Assembly: GCA_020026195.1 (NCBI GenBank)
Contig: JAHHQW010000020.1
Span: 1-38,594, forward strand
Reading direction: 5' to 3'
Source: Prevotella sp.
GTDB taxonomy: Bacteria; Bacteroidota; Bacteroidia; Bacteroidales; Bacteroidaceae
DNA length: 38,594 nt
Of the stretch, positions 8,503-17,211 are shown piece by piece; positions within the stretch are counted from its first letter, which is position 1, and every line of letters starts with the position of its first letter. A program made the position numbers and the translations under genes. The notes below the pieces were generated by a model. It saw only the letters and a list, made by a program, of their open reading frames with translations, searched no databases and was not told the origin of the DNA.

Positions 8503-8979
8503 ATGAGTAAATTCGTTATATATGTTCATTTCGAGCCTTTTGTAAAGCAATGGTTAGTCAATTCTTATGGGAATCCTGTGGAGTTCCCATCTCAGTCGGT
8601 AGAGAATGCCACCATAAGAAGATTCACGGTAAAGCAGCCGGATGTCGTCGTTCCTCACGAGGAAGATGACCTTGCGATCTTTATTCCTGATTCTAAAGCT
8701 AAAGACCCTATGATATACAACCATCTTACTAAACATGGTAAGAAGGCTGTCATTGAATGCGTTGAGGATAATTTCAAATTAAATATGTGGAGTGAGCTTG
8801 GAACATTGTCCGATACTAAATGTAAAATAATGACTTGCATTTATACATGGTGCGAAATGCACGGGATAGACATCGATTACGCTGATACCATTCGCCAGAG
8901 ATATTACCGCATTCGCGATTCATATCTCAAAAAAGGCATAGACATGAGAAAACATACGAAATCTTACGATAGAGAATAA
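8503..8979 (+). CDS. Hypothetical phage protein
   Basis: A 158-residue soluble protein, not assigned to a function. The N-terminal half is strand-rich (FVIYVHFEPF), the middle is acidic, and the C-terminal half is helical and basic (about 120-155), ending in KHTKSYDRE. It has its own well-formed promoter and is followed by 128 gene-free bases. It stands at the head of the virion module. A DNA-binding role is possible for the C-terminal part but unproven. Confidence 0.7.
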   Translation: MSKFVIYVHFEPFVKQWLVNSYGNPVEFPSQSVENATIRRFTVKQPDVVVPHEEDDLAIFIPDSKAKDPMIYNHLTKHGKKAVIECVEDNFKLNMWSELGTLSDTKCKIMTCIYTWCEMHGIDIDYADTIRQRYYRIRDSYLKKGIDMRKHTKSYDRE

Positions 8980-9107
8980 AAAATGCTTTTTTTCTTCGAA
9001 AATCGTTCCTACTTGCAGGCGTTTTTTAACCACATGCAAGCATTTACAAACACTGCCGAACAGATGCGAACAAAAATTTATAATAAATCAACAAATAATT
9101 TTAGCCT

Positions 9108-9509
9108 ATGAAACTTAAGAAAGTTATACGCTTAGCGCGTATTCCGGTCAACAATTTACCACCAATGGTAAAGAATGGTTCTCGGGTTATTTTTAATTCT
9201 GCTCCGAATTGGGAAAAAATTCCTATCGAAGTGCCTGCTTCGCTGTCTATTTCTTCTAAAATAGAAAAAAAAATAACCATTTACACGCAAAAACTTGTTT
9301 TTCGTACATTTAATGAAAATGTGAAAAATGGCGTTTTCGCTTATCTCGTTTCTCTGTCCGATGGTTCGGACATCCTTATAGGTACGAACGAAAGACCTTT
9401 CCCCGTTGCGGAAACGTCACAGCAGCTGACTGCGTCAAATGGCAATAGCGAATTAGTTCAGTACACTGTAACCTATCATTCTACATCGGAAATTGCCTAT
9501 ATCCGTTAA
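9108..9509 (+). CDS. Hypothetical, probably virion-associated protein
   Basis: A 133-residue, strand-rich protein with a short basic start. Residues 50-133 alternate beta-type segments with loops such as SLSDGSDILIGTNERPFPV, which resembles small head or tail completion proteins. It sits immediately before the prohead protease gene, which supports a structural role. No family recognised. Confidence 0.65.
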   Translation: MKLKKVIRLARIPVNNLPPMVKNGSRVIFNSAPNWEKIPIEVPASLSISSKIEKKITIYTQKLVFRTFNENVKNGVFAYLVSLSDGSDILIGTNERPFPVAETSQQLTASNGNSELVQYTVTYHSTSEIAYIR

Positions 9510-9528
9510 TTACCAGTATTTTATTTTA

Positions 9529-9581
9529 GTATTCCATTCTCCTAACTTTGTTTTTAACAAAAATCAAAGAGAATGGAATAC
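9529..9581 (+). promoter_or_regulatory. Promoter inside a 13-bp inverted repeat overlapping the protease start codon
   Basis: Perfect 13-bp arms (9529-9541 and 9569-9581) flank a TAACTTTG box (9543-9550). The right arm contains the ATG of the protease gene (9573). Transcripts from the local promoter start after the left arm. Readthrough transcripts from upstream would carry both arms and could hide the start codon. Confidence 0.55.
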
Positions 9582-10613
9582 AACTTTTCTATCAGAGGCG
9601 ATATAGGTGGCTGGTGGGGTGTAGCTCCTTCAGACGTTACCTCATATCTCTCTAAACATAAAGATGAAGATGTTGACATCGCTATCTGCTCTCCTGGCGG
9701 CTATGTGGATGCTGGCCTTGAAATCTATCAAGCTTTTAAGGATCACGGCAAGGTTCATGCTCATATTATTGGTATGACAGCATCAGCAGCGACAATTATA
9801 GCCATGGGCGCAAAGACTATCGATATCGTCAGCAGCTCTCTCATGCTTATACACAATGCCTCAATGGTTATTGACTACTGGACAAGCGTGAACAAAGAAA
9901 AAATTGATGATATCCTCAAAGAAATTCAGAAGACACGCGACGATCTAAAAACTATTGATGACGTTATCACCGATATTTACGTGGAGCGTAGCGGTCAGTC
10001 AGCAGATATCATCAAACAGAAAATGAACGAAGGCAAATGGCTCACAGCCAATGATGCCCTCGAACTCGGACTGGTTGACAGCATCAGAATCGATAAGGAT
10101 GCTGAAAAGACTTCCAACGAAATGCGCAACCAGTTTACTAACTCTATGTGTAATCATTACGGCCTGCCAGCACTTCCTGATAGTGCTGTGGCTGATGCGA
10201 ATGGAAATCCTACTGAAGGATTCATGCACAAAATTATTAACGCCGTAAAGGAATTTATCAAATCAAACAATTCTACAACTACTAAAATGAAGAAAGTTTT
10301 CAAAAATGTCTGTGCACTCATCGCCACCGATGCGCTTGAAGGTACAGAAGATGTTGTTAACGTAAATGTTTCCGACATGCAGAAAATTGAGGATCGCCTT
10401 GCCGAGCTGGAAAAAAGCCTCACTGATGCGAATACTGCAAAGGAGAATGTGCAGAAACAGCTCGACACTGCAAACTCTTCAATTGCTGACCTCAAAGGTC
10501 AGATTAAGAATCTTAAAGCTGCACCTGGTGAAGACCCCGACGAACTCAAAGAAGAGGATGAGGTCGTTGACAGAGCAGCTAATATCAAATTGTTTAACGC
10601 TATTAACAATTAA
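9573..10613 (+). CDS. ClpP-like prohead maturation protease with scaffold-like C-terminal domain
   Basis: A 346-residue protein that should cleave capsid and scaffold proteins during head maturation. Residues 1-185 have the ClpP/S14 fold: SPGGYVDAG (40-48), the nucleophile Ser71 in GMTASAA and His94 in MLIHNAS, with WLTANDALELGLVD further on. Residues about 260-346 form an acidic coiled coil (EDRLAELEKSL onward), as expected of a scaffold. An in-frame ATG at 10287 (codon 239) starts just before that region and could yield a separate scaffold protein, as in other phages with nested protease/scaffold genes. The major capsid gene follows 5 bases later. Confidence 0.9.
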   Translation: MEYNFSIRGDIGGWWGVAPSDVTSYLSKHKDEDVDIAICSPGGYVDAGLEIYQAFKDHGKVHAHIIGMTASAATIIAMGAKTIDIVSSSLMLIHNASMVIDYWTSVNKEKIDDILKEIQKTRDDLKTIDDVITDIYVERSGQSADIIKQKMNEGKWLTANDALELGLVDSIRIDKDAEKTSNEMRNQFTNSMCNHYGLPALPDSAVADANGNPTEGFMHKIINAVKEFIKSNNSTTTKMKKVFKNVCALIATDALEGTEDVVNVNVSDMQKIEDRLAELEKSLTDANTAKENVQKQLDTANSSIADLKGQIKNLKAAPGEDPDELKEEDEVVDRAANIKLFNAINN

Positions 10614-10618
10614 CAATT

Positions 10619-11590
10619 ATGGCAAATACACAGGGTGATGTTAATATAACACCGCAAGAACTTAATGAGTCTTTTCATAAATTTCGCAAAGACCTGATAG
10701 AAATGCCTGTATACGCTCTCGCACAAATTCTTCCATACGTGACTTTAAGACCTGGCGTCAGATATAAAGAAACTGTGGGCGAATTGAAAGGAGATATGCA
10801 GCTCGCACCGTTCAAAGTAGATCGTCGTACAGATGAAGATGTTAAAATCGCTGGCAGAACGCTTGAAACTTACTTAGGCAATGCTGTTCATGGCTTTAAT
10901 CCTAATTCTGTACTGTCAAGTATCTACGGATCTGACATCGTGCAAGGCGAAGCTCTGAAGGGTGTACCCATAACCAAGAAAGTCTGGACATATCTTTTTG
11001 GCAAACTTGGTGAGCATATCTTTGACGAAGTATTCAGCGCAGTACGTAATCCAGAAGGCAGTACCACACACGACCTTTTCGATGGCTTTGTCACCATCGC
11101 AAATAATGAAAAGACAGCTGGTAACATTTCTGCAGAAAAGGGTAATTTCTTCGATCTGAAAGAATCGATCACTGCCGTTAACGCTGTGGATAAGTTAGAA
11201 GCAGTTTACGATGCTATGAACTCGAAGCTTCAGGGCACAAATACAAATATGCTCTGCTCTCCTAGGATAGCTACTGCTTACAACCGTGATTATCGCCAAT
11301 CTTTCGGCTCTTTGCCTTACAACCATGAATTTAAGAAAACCTTCATCGAAGGTTCTAACAACCGATGCGCTATAGTACCTCTTGTAAACATGCCCGATGA
11401 TGTAATTATCGTTACCGAAAAAAAGAATCTTCTTGTCGGTTGTGCAACATCTGGTACTGGCGTTAAATTTGAAGTTAAGGACTCTCTCTCTTCTCACTGG
11501 CTGCTTGATTTCGTCGCTTCGATGTTTTTTGGTTGCCAGTTTGAAAGTATTAATAAAGAACGTTTACTTTACGCAAAGGTGGGTGTCTAA
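10619..11590 (+). CDS. Major capsid protein
   Basis: A 323-residue protein placed directly after the protease/scaffold gene, the standard position of an HK97-fold major capsid protein, and of fitting length. Features in keeping with this are a helical N-terminal arm (residues 10-45), a long E-loop-like basic region (about 65-90), a helical spine around 190-205 and the strand-rich C terminus. No short motif defines the family, so the call rests on order, size and general composition. Confidence 0.85.
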   Translation: MANTQGDVNITPQELNESFHKFRKDLIEMPVYALAQILPYVTLRPGVRYKETVGELKGDMQLAPFKVDRRTDEDVKIAGRTLETYLGNAVHGFNPNSVLSSIYGSDIVQGEALKGVPITKKVWTYLFGKLGEHIFDEVFSAVRNPEGSTTHDLFDGFVTIANNEKTAGNISAEKGNFFDLKESITAVNAVDKLEAVYDAMNSKLQGTNTNMLCSPRIATAYNRDYRQSFGSLPYNHEFKKTFIEGSNNRCAIVPLVNMPDDVIIVTEKKNLLVGCATSGTGVKFEVKDSLSSHWLLDFVASMFFGCQFESINKERLLYAKVGV

Positions 11591-11602
11591 AATTTTAAAA
11601 AT

Positions 11603-12223
11603 ATGAATATGGCAGCACAAACTAAACCATGTACAAATGAGCAGGATATCTACAAGGATGTAGATTTCTGTCGAGGCTCAAGAACATATCCTGGGCTTCG
11701 CCCCTACGGATATTTTATTCGTAAGAGGAATATCGTAAAATGGCCTACACGCAAAGGCTCTCAGGCTACAACGCTCGCTGAAATTGCTACGCTCGATGGC
11801 GACTTTGTTTTGGTAGCGGATAAAAAGTGGAATAAAATCGATCTCGTGCCTGACGAGAACGAAATATCTTCAGAGTCAGTAGGCAGTTATGGAAGCAAGT
11901 GCTTCAATAATACTGTAACTCTCATAGTCCCCGGCACTGAAGAAGAAGCTACAGGTCTTGCCGCCCAAATGAATAACGACGATGTAGTATTTCTTGTACC
12001 CCAGCGAAATGGTAAGTTCCGCCTTATCGGCAACGATATGTTCCTAGTTGACGTGAAGCCGAATCTTGGTACAGGCAAGAAAACTGAAGACGCTAACCAG
12101 ACAACTCTCACAATTACGGTAACTGATGAAATCCCTGCACCTTTCTATCCTGGTAAGATTGAAACAAATGATGGGGATATCAGTGGAAAGGACGGCAATG
12201 TTGTTGTCGCCCCGTTACCATAA
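11603..12223 (+). CDS. Putative tail-tube-like virion protein
   Basis: A 206-residue strand-rich protein right after the capsid gene. The pattern of FVLVADKKWNKIDLVPD, NNDDVVFLVPQRNGKFRLIGN and TTLTITVTDEIPAPFYPGKIE resembles major tail (tube) proteins, which have a beta-barrel core and a late loop ending in a glycine. A head decoration protein is the main alternative. The start may be Met1 or Met3 (11609). A terminator-like hairpin follows, which would keep expression of this and the capsid gene higher than that of the packaging genes. Confidence 0.6.
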   Translation: MNMAAQTKPCTNEQDIYKDVDFCRGSRTYPGLRPYGYFIRKRNIVKWPTRKGSQATTLAEIATLDGDFVLVADKKWNKIDLVPDENEISSESVGSYGSKCFNNTVTLIVPGTEEEATGLAAQMNNDDVVFLVPQRNGKFRLIGNDMFLVDVKPNLGTGKKTEDANQTTLTITVTDEIPAPFYPGKIETNDGDISGKDGNVVVAPLP

Positions 12224-12252
12224 GTATTCTTTTTAATTAACGATAGATGACA

Positions 12253-12290
12253 GGGAGGTGGCAGCAGAGATGCTCCTGCTTCCCTTTTTT
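12253..12290 (+). terminator. Partial terminator inside the late operon
   Basis: A G-C-rich stem with some G-U pairs (12253-12261 with 12276-12284) is followed by six Ts. It separates the capsid/tube genes from the packaging genes. Confidence 0.65.
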
Positions 12291-12306
12291 AAATTCCTAA
12301 AATATT

Positions 12307-13098
12307 ATGATAGATGAAAAATTAACAAAAGAGATAGTAGCTTTCTTAAATATTGAGAAGCCTACCGACGATGACATCCGAAATGCTGGAATGATTTTGG
12401 TTAGGATTTCACAGAACAGGTATAGATTCTTCAATCAGCAATTAATGGTAAGGCCGCAGCGACACCTTGAGAAACTCAAGTATGAGCTTAACAAGCATCT
12501 TACTTATCGACTAGATGGCATGACATTGTCTGACGTCCATCGCCTTGATGCGGAGCTTATGCCTAAAGTGCAGAATCTTGTCGACACATCTGATGACGTG
12601 ACAGTAACTGATGCGAAAGGCAACGACATTCCTGGAGTACCCGCCTCAAAACTTGGTATTCGCGCGGATCATGATGAACTGCCCGACGATATCAAAGCTC
12701 TGTGGGACAACAACTGCGAGAGATGGAAGAAGATGAAGGAACTTTTCTACACTTGTCAAGAAATTGAAGATTCGTGTGACAGATACGAACACCTCAAGAT
12801 TTTGTCAGAACTGTACACCCAGTACAAGAACGATATGAATAAGTATGATTCTTACAATCCTGCTACGGCTACTGCTGAATCAGATGCAGTGACGGACGCA
12901 AAGAAAATATCTGCTGCACGCAGTTATATCTCAAAGTACAGACCGAAGTTTGACGAACTTACTGCTTCCGGTGATGCCGATGCAGAAAAGAAACTCCGTG
13001 CCAAGATACAGCAGCGCATTGATGTCCTTACAGCCAATAATGCAGAATTCTCAGAAGATATGCAGACATGGCTGACAGATAACGAATTTATTTTATAA
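12307..13098 (+). CDS. Hypothetical helical phage protein
   Basis: A 263-residue, highly charged, mostly helical protein that I cannot assign. It has long amphipathic helices at about 40-110 and 140-245 and an Ala/Asp-rich linker near 190-205. Its stop overlaps the start of the PLD-like gene by one base, and the four genes up to the terminase form a tightly coupled operon, so a role in packaging or head assembly is likely. Confidence 0.7.
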   Translation: MIDEKLTKEIVAFLNIEKPTDDDIRNAGMILVRISQNRYRFFNQQLMVRPQRHLEKLKYELNKHLTYRLDGMTLSDVHRLDAELMPKVQNLVDTSDDVTVTDAKGNDIPGVPASKLGIRADHDELPDDIKALWDNNCERWKKMKELFYTCQEIEDSCDRYEHLKILSELYTQYKNDMNKYDSYNPATATAESDAVTDAKKISAARSYISKYRPKFDELTASGDADAEKKLRAKIQQRIDVLTANNAEFSEDMQTWLTDNEFIL

Positions 13099-13586
13099 TG
13101 AAACCAGAAGAAAAATTTCTTCCTCTCAATGAGAGATATAGTCAGGTCTATTTAGGTCGAGGTATTCACACTCTCGGCCTAATAGGCTGGATTCTCGCTC
13201 AGACAGGACCGGCAGACGTCATCGTAACTACATTCTCGACTTCGATTGAATTCCTTTCAGGTTTTTTCAATTTGCGTAAGAAAAAACTTATACGTTCTGC
13301 TACCATGGTAGCAGATCTTAAAGCATCACAGAAAACTATGAGGCTTAATGCTCTCCTTTCTTCCTGCTTCGAAAATGTTTTTCTCGCAGAAAATCACTCG
13401 AAGGTCGTTTTGATAGCTACTGACGATATGAAGGTATCTGTCATAAGTTCCCAGAACAATACCTATGGCGGACGAATTGAATGTACTTTCGTTACAACTG
13501 ATACTTCTATTTATGACAACATCTATGCTGATATTGGCAAAATGATTGAAAAATCTCATAAGATTAACAAAAATGGAGATAAATGA
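13098..13586 (+). CDS. PLD-like (phospholipase D fold) protein
   Basis: A 162-residue protein with one HKD-like motif: His100 and Lys102 in NHSKVVLI, then Asp109/Asp110, SSQNN at 117-121 and Glu128. This order (HxK, D, S-S-x-N-N, E) is that of single-motif PLD nuclease/phosphodiesterase proteins, which act as dimers. The upstream part (DVIVTTFSTSIEF) fits the first strands of the fold. Its place between a helical protein and the terminase genes suggests DNA processing in packaging. A defence or anti-defence nuclease is an alternative. The spacing to the SxxN element is a few residues longer than usual. Confidence 0.6.
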   Translation: MKPEEKFLPLNERYSQVYLGRGIHTLGLIGWILAQTGPADVIVTTFSTSIEFLSGFFNLRKKKLIRSATMVADLKASQKTMRLNALLSSCFENVFLAENHSKVVLIATDDMKVSVISSQNNTYGGRIECTFVTTDTSIYDNIYADIGKMIEKSHKINKNGDK

Positions 13587-13854
13587 AGAGATATGCAGCA
13601 AGATTGAAGAACTTGCAGCAAAACTAGTACCGCCATCTCAGATGGCTGCCCTTCTCGACTTGAACGAGGACGGGCTTAAGCTCGCACTTAACCGCCATTC
13701 CTCTGCTGCACGCAAGGCTTTCCTTAGAGGCATGGCCGGTACTGCAAATAAAATTAGAGAAACTAACATCGAGCTTGCGGAAACTGGCAGCCCAGATGCT
13801 ATTCACGGATGTTTTACTTCTATGCGTGAAATGATTAATGACTTATCGGACTAA
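13573..13854 (+). CDS. Small helical protein, candidate small-terminase-type DNA binder
   Basis: A 93-residue all-helical protein starting at the ATG at 13573, which overlaps the previous stop by 14 bases. The N-terminal half (PPSQMAALLDLNEDGLKLAL) reads like the HTH of small terminase subunits. The second half (KAFLRGMAGTANKIRETNIELAETGSPDAI) matches the helical hairpin seen after it. Its stop overlaps the next ATG. Either this or the next gene could be the small subunit that recognises phage DNA. Confidence 0.55.
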   Translation: MEINEEICSKIEELAAKLVPPSQMAALLDLNEDGLKLALNRHSSAARKAFLRGMAGTANKIRETNIELAETGSPDAIHGCFTSMREMINDLSD

Positions 13855-14453
13855 TGAATAATAATCTTGACCTCGATGAATTCGCCAAATGGCTGCCGAT
13901 GCTCGGAACGAAGGAGATGGAAGATGCTCATCTTCCTGAAAACTTTGTTCAGAGACTGAAGCGTGTCAAGGGCATATACGATTACTGGCTGCAATTCCCC
14001 ACTAAGAATATGACGGAGATGGTAGAGTTTGAAGAACAGATGTTCGGTATCAAACGTACGCAGGCGTACCAGGATATCAGACTCGTTCGTCTCCTGCTCG
14101 GCGAGAACGAAACATCTACCAAGCAGTTTTACCGCTGGAAGATAAACAACATTATCGAAGAAGCTATCAAGGCAGCTAAGCGTGCCGGAGATTTCCGCAG
14201 TGTCGCATCTTTGGTTAAAGACTATATACTTAATAATCAGACTGACAAGCCCGACCCCATCGAATTAGACTTCGAGAAGATCGTGCCGAATGAATTCAAA
14301 ATGTCGTCTGATATCGGCATCGTTATTCCGGGTAAGAAAAAAACTCCGCGCTCAGCAATCGAAAATATGCTTAAAAAGTACGGTATTACTCCTGACATGA
14401 AGGTGGAAGATGCCGATTTCGAAGAAGTTAAAGAAGATGATAACAACGAATAA
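13854..14453 (+). CDS. Putative terminase small subunit
   Basis: A 199-residue helical protein directly upstream of and overlapping the large terminase, the classic position of the small subunit. An N-terminal region with FGIKRTQAYQDIRLVRLLLG looks like an HTH. Helices around 90-125 could oligomerise, and the C-terminal 50 residues are acidic, as in tails that contact the large subunit. ATGA overlap with the gene before and a 17-base overlap with the gene after suggest coupled translation. No decisive motif. Confidence 0.55.
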   Translation: MNNNLDLDEFAKWLPMLGTKEMEDAHLPENFVQRLKRVKGIYDYWLQFPTKNMTEMVEFEEQMFGIKRTQAYQDIRLVRLLLGENETSTKQFYRWKINNIIEEAIKAAKRAGDFRSVASLVKDYILNNQTDKPDPIELDFEKIVPNEFKMSSDIGIVIPGKKKTPRSAIENMLKKYGITPDMKVEDADFEEVKEDDNNE

Positions 14454-16050
14454 ACAGTATTTCAACGAAGCACAGCAGTTCATGATTGCCATGAATCCGC
14501 ACGACCTTATTGCTGTCTGCGGACGAGGTTTCGGAAAAGGTGCTGTGCAGGCTGCACGACTGACTACAGGATATCAGGGTATGCCTGGCTCTACGGGCGG
14601 ATTCGTAGGACCTTCGGTCAAGCGTGTCATGACGAATATACTTCCTTCGCTGTTCGTGCATCTTGAAAAATGGGGATATCATCGGGACGTTCACTACATT
14701 GTCGGAAAGAAACCATGGAAGGCTCTTCACTGGAAGAACCCTCTGTTCACTCCGGCTAATTGGGAGAATACGATTTCTTTCTATAACGGTAGTGTCTGCA
14801 ACATTATATCGCAGGACCGCCTAGGGACGTCAAATTCAATGTCACTTGACTATGTCATCGTCGATGAAGCAAAATTCATCAACCCCGAGCAGCTGCGCAA
14901 CGAAACCTTTCCTGCCAACCGTGGTAACGAAATGTATTTCGGGAAATTTTTTATGCATCACGGTATGACTATCACTTCCGATATGCCTGTAACCAAAAAA
15001 GGTAGCTGGTTCTTGTCATATGAAGATGAAATGGATACGGATATAGTCAGTACATTATGGTTCGTGGTGCGTAAGATCAATCACATTAACAAAGAAATTG
15101 AGCAGCAACCAGAAAAGAAATTCTATTATCGAGATGAACTCGAGAAATGGACACGGATGCTTTTGCAGTTACGTCGTGACTGCCTGTTATACTGTGAATT
15201 TTCAAGCCTTGAAAACATTGATATTTTAACGGAAGACTATGTCCGAAGGATGAAGAGGGAACTTTCATCGCAGACATTCAACACGGCAGTCCTTAATCGC
15301 AAGCAAAGAGTACGCCGCGATGGCTTCTACGGCGGTATGGACGAAGATGTCAACTTATATACCGCGCCTAATACCTCAAGACTTATCCTTGAGCACGTCG
15401 GTACTGATAAGATTAAAGATGACTGTAGGCTCGACAATGATCTGGATGCTGCCCAGCCGATATGTATTGCCTTCGATGCAAACCTGTTGTTCAACTGTCT
15501 CGTAGCTGGACAGCCGAAGAACGGAAAGCTCCGAGTCCTCAAAAGTTTTTTTGTAAAGTACGACCGCAAACTTCCAGAGCTCGTTGACGATTTCTGCGAT
15601 TACTATCAATACCATCGAAATAAAAGAGTAGTCTTTTACTTCGACGCAACGTTCAAATATAATCTGACCGGTGTAAAAAGGGCGATTCCTTATGTCATCA
15701 TCGAAACACAGTTTAGGAAGCGTGGCTGGAATGTCACTCGGAAATATATAGGTAAACCAATGGGACACATAGAAAAGGCTGCTCTAATCAATGAAATGTT
15801 TAAGGGTATGCGTAACTATATGGTCCTTATTAACCGTGATAACAATGAAAATCTTATCATCTCCATTGAATCGGCTGCTGTCTATAATGGGAAGAAAGAC
15901 AAGTCTGGCGAGAAAGATGTTGAAACAGAGGAAGATGTTTTTGAGAACAGAACGGACTTCTCCGATGCATTTGATACTCTCTGTATAGGTGTCGAGCTTT
16001 TTCCCGTCTTTACAGGACATGATGCAGTCCCGAATTATTATCCAAAGTAG
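14437..16050 (+). CDS. Large terminase subunit
   Basis: The 537-residue packaging motor that translocates DNA into the prohead and cuts it. The N-terminal ATPase has a Walker A-type CGRGFGKG (28-35), a Walker B VIVDEA (140-145) with the catalytic Glu, and a TSDMP coupling segment. The C-terminal RNase H-like nuclease has acidic residues in IAFDAN and VVFYFDATF. I chose the ATG at 14437 because it lies 17 bases inside the preceding gene and starts close to the expected N terminus. The ATG at 14410 would add nine residues. A gene-free region follows. Confidence 0.9.
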   Translation: MITTNKQYFNEAQQFMIAMNPHDLIAVCGRGFGKGAVQAARLTTGYQGMPGSTGGFVGPSVKRVMTNILPSLFVHLEKWGYHRDVHYIVGKKPWKALHWKNPLFTPANWENTISFYNGSVCNIISQDRLGTSNSMSLDYVIVDEAKFINPEQLRNETFPANRGNEMYFGKFFMHHGMTITSDMPVTKKGSWFLSYEDEMDTDIVSTLWFVVRKINHINKEIEQQPEKKFYYRDELEKWTRMLLQLRRDCLLYCEFSSLENIDILTEDYVRRMKRELSSQTFNTAVLNRKQRVRRDGFYGGMDEDVNLYTAPNTSRLILEHVGTDKIKDDCRLDNDLDAAQPICIAFDANLLFNCLVAGQPKNGKLRVLKSFFVKYDRKLPELVDDFCDYYQYHRNKRVVFYFDATFKYNLTGVKRAIPYVIIETQFRKRGWNVTRKYIGKPMGHIEKAALINEMFKGMRNYMVLINRDNNENLIISIESAAVYNGKKDKSGEKDVETEEDVFENRTDFSDAFDTLCIGVELFPVFTGHDAVPNYYPK

Positions 16051-16219
16051 CACACTTTATTTATTCTTAATGCGCTAACCAGGCTTGTCATTATATGATA
16101 GGTCGGGTATTTCTTTATCCTTGCATACAGCCTTCATAAGGCAGCATGTTCATACTGCCTCTTTCCTACCCGCATGGATCATGGTCCGCCCTCCGAAACA
16201 CCGCGCTCGCGCTGCGCTT

Positions 16220-16303
16220 ATGTCCACCCCTCGCGAGACTGGGAGCCGCACGACAATATAAATATCTGCCGTTTGCCGACCTCCCCGTGCGAGGGGTGGA
16301 CAT
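16220..16303. repeat. 15-bp perfect inverted repeat, GC-rich
   Basis: Arms 16220-16234 and 16289-16303 pair perfectly over 15 bases around a 54-base spacer. The spacer holds a further 5-bp pairing (16241-16245 with 16281-16285). The surrounding 150 bases are much more GC-rich than the rest of the phage. Confidence 0.75.
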
Positions 16304-16706
16304 TTCTAATAGGTCGTAACATCCTTTTCCCATAATTTTTTGTCATCTCGTTCATGCGATCATCATCAGCGAAGCTTTACTGCAAAGGTATTGTGTCTTG
16401 AGTTTCATCTTTTGGAAATGAGTGTTAGCATCTTGTATTCATTACGCCGTGCATACCTTTCTTTTATTTCAATGTCTTATATCATGCTGTCTGCGATTTA
16501 CAGCTGTTGCGTTTCTGCTTATAGTCTGCACTTCTGGTGACTCTGCACGTCATATCCCTGTGCTTTTACGTGCTAGGCAACTCTATCACACTCTTACACA
16601 CTCGTCTCTTTTACTTTCACATATTAACTCTGATATGCAGCGTGCCATGTTCTTTTAATATGTTTTTTTAAGGGTGGCAACTTTGCACTTCTACTTTTTT
16701 CCACTG

Positions 16707-16714
16707 CAAATTTA
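16707..16714 (-). promoter_or_regulatory. Possible leftward promoter box in the gene-free region
   Basis: On the minus strand this reads TAAATTTG followed by CAG. A TTG lies 16 bases upstream, shorter than usual. A second box, TACCTTTG, is on the same strand at 16383-16390. Confidence 0.3.
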
Positions 16715-16941
16715 CGGTGACCGATGCTGGCAAGGGCACGCCTCCGGCTTCTCTATAAAATTTTTACAATTTTTTTTGACGCTGCACTCAAGCAAAAATA
16801 ATTGCAAGCCTATGGTAAAATTTTTATGAGTTCTCTTGCCGTGAACATCTTCCTGTCACTCGTCTTTATCGCAATGTAAAAAATGAAGGAAGTGCAGAGC
16901 ACCTCTTTGAAAGTAAAAAAAACAATTTAAAATAAAAAAAT

Positions 16942-17172
16942 ATGAACGCTTCATTTATTTCATCAGAGTTAACAAGTGGTAAAAGAAATCACAAGTGCTA
17001 CATCGCGACGAGTTCGCTTATCTACCAGGCTACAGTTTACGGGGAAGACGATGAGCAGATGTCATTCGAAGTCGAGGCAGACTCTTACGCAGAAGCTTGC
17101 GCAATAGCAGAAAATCGCGCTAACGACAGCATGATAAACATTTCATACATTGACGTAGCATGCATGGGTTAA
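16942..17172 (+). CDS. Small hypothetical accessory protein
   Basis: A 76-residue protein, acidic in its second half (GEDDEQMSFEVEADSYAEACAIAENRA), reading like a short beta-sheet followed by a helix. Small proteins of this type are common in Bacteroidetes mobile elements, without known function. It lies 39 bases before the ArdC-like gene, probably in the same transcript. Confidence 0.6.
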   Translation: MNASFISSELTSGKRNHKCYIATSSLIYQATVYGEDDEQMSFEVEADSYAEACAIAENRANDSMINISYIDVACMG

Positions 17173-17211
17173 TGAAATAATTTAAGTTTAACACTCTAAA
17201 TATTTGTAATT

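Larger units (their letters stand above)
16051..16941. other. 891-base gene-free region with nested inverted repeats, candidate noncoding RNA
   Basis: No convincing coding frame on either strand, in an otherwise dense phage genome. Nested repeats stand out: 16104-16109 with 16167-16172, enclosing 16139-16144 with 16155-16160, then the 15-bp pair at 16220-16234 and 16289-16303. The minus strand is purine-rich and has two Bacteroidetes-like boxes (at 16707-16714 and 16383-16390), both followed by CAG. A minus-strand structured RNA is possible but unproven. Confidence 0.35.

Noticed and set aside
16340..16658. Two overlapping plus-strand frames in the gene-free region
   Set aside because: Cys/Ser/Leu-rich translations of a pyrimidine-rich strand with no promoter or start context; look like chance frames.
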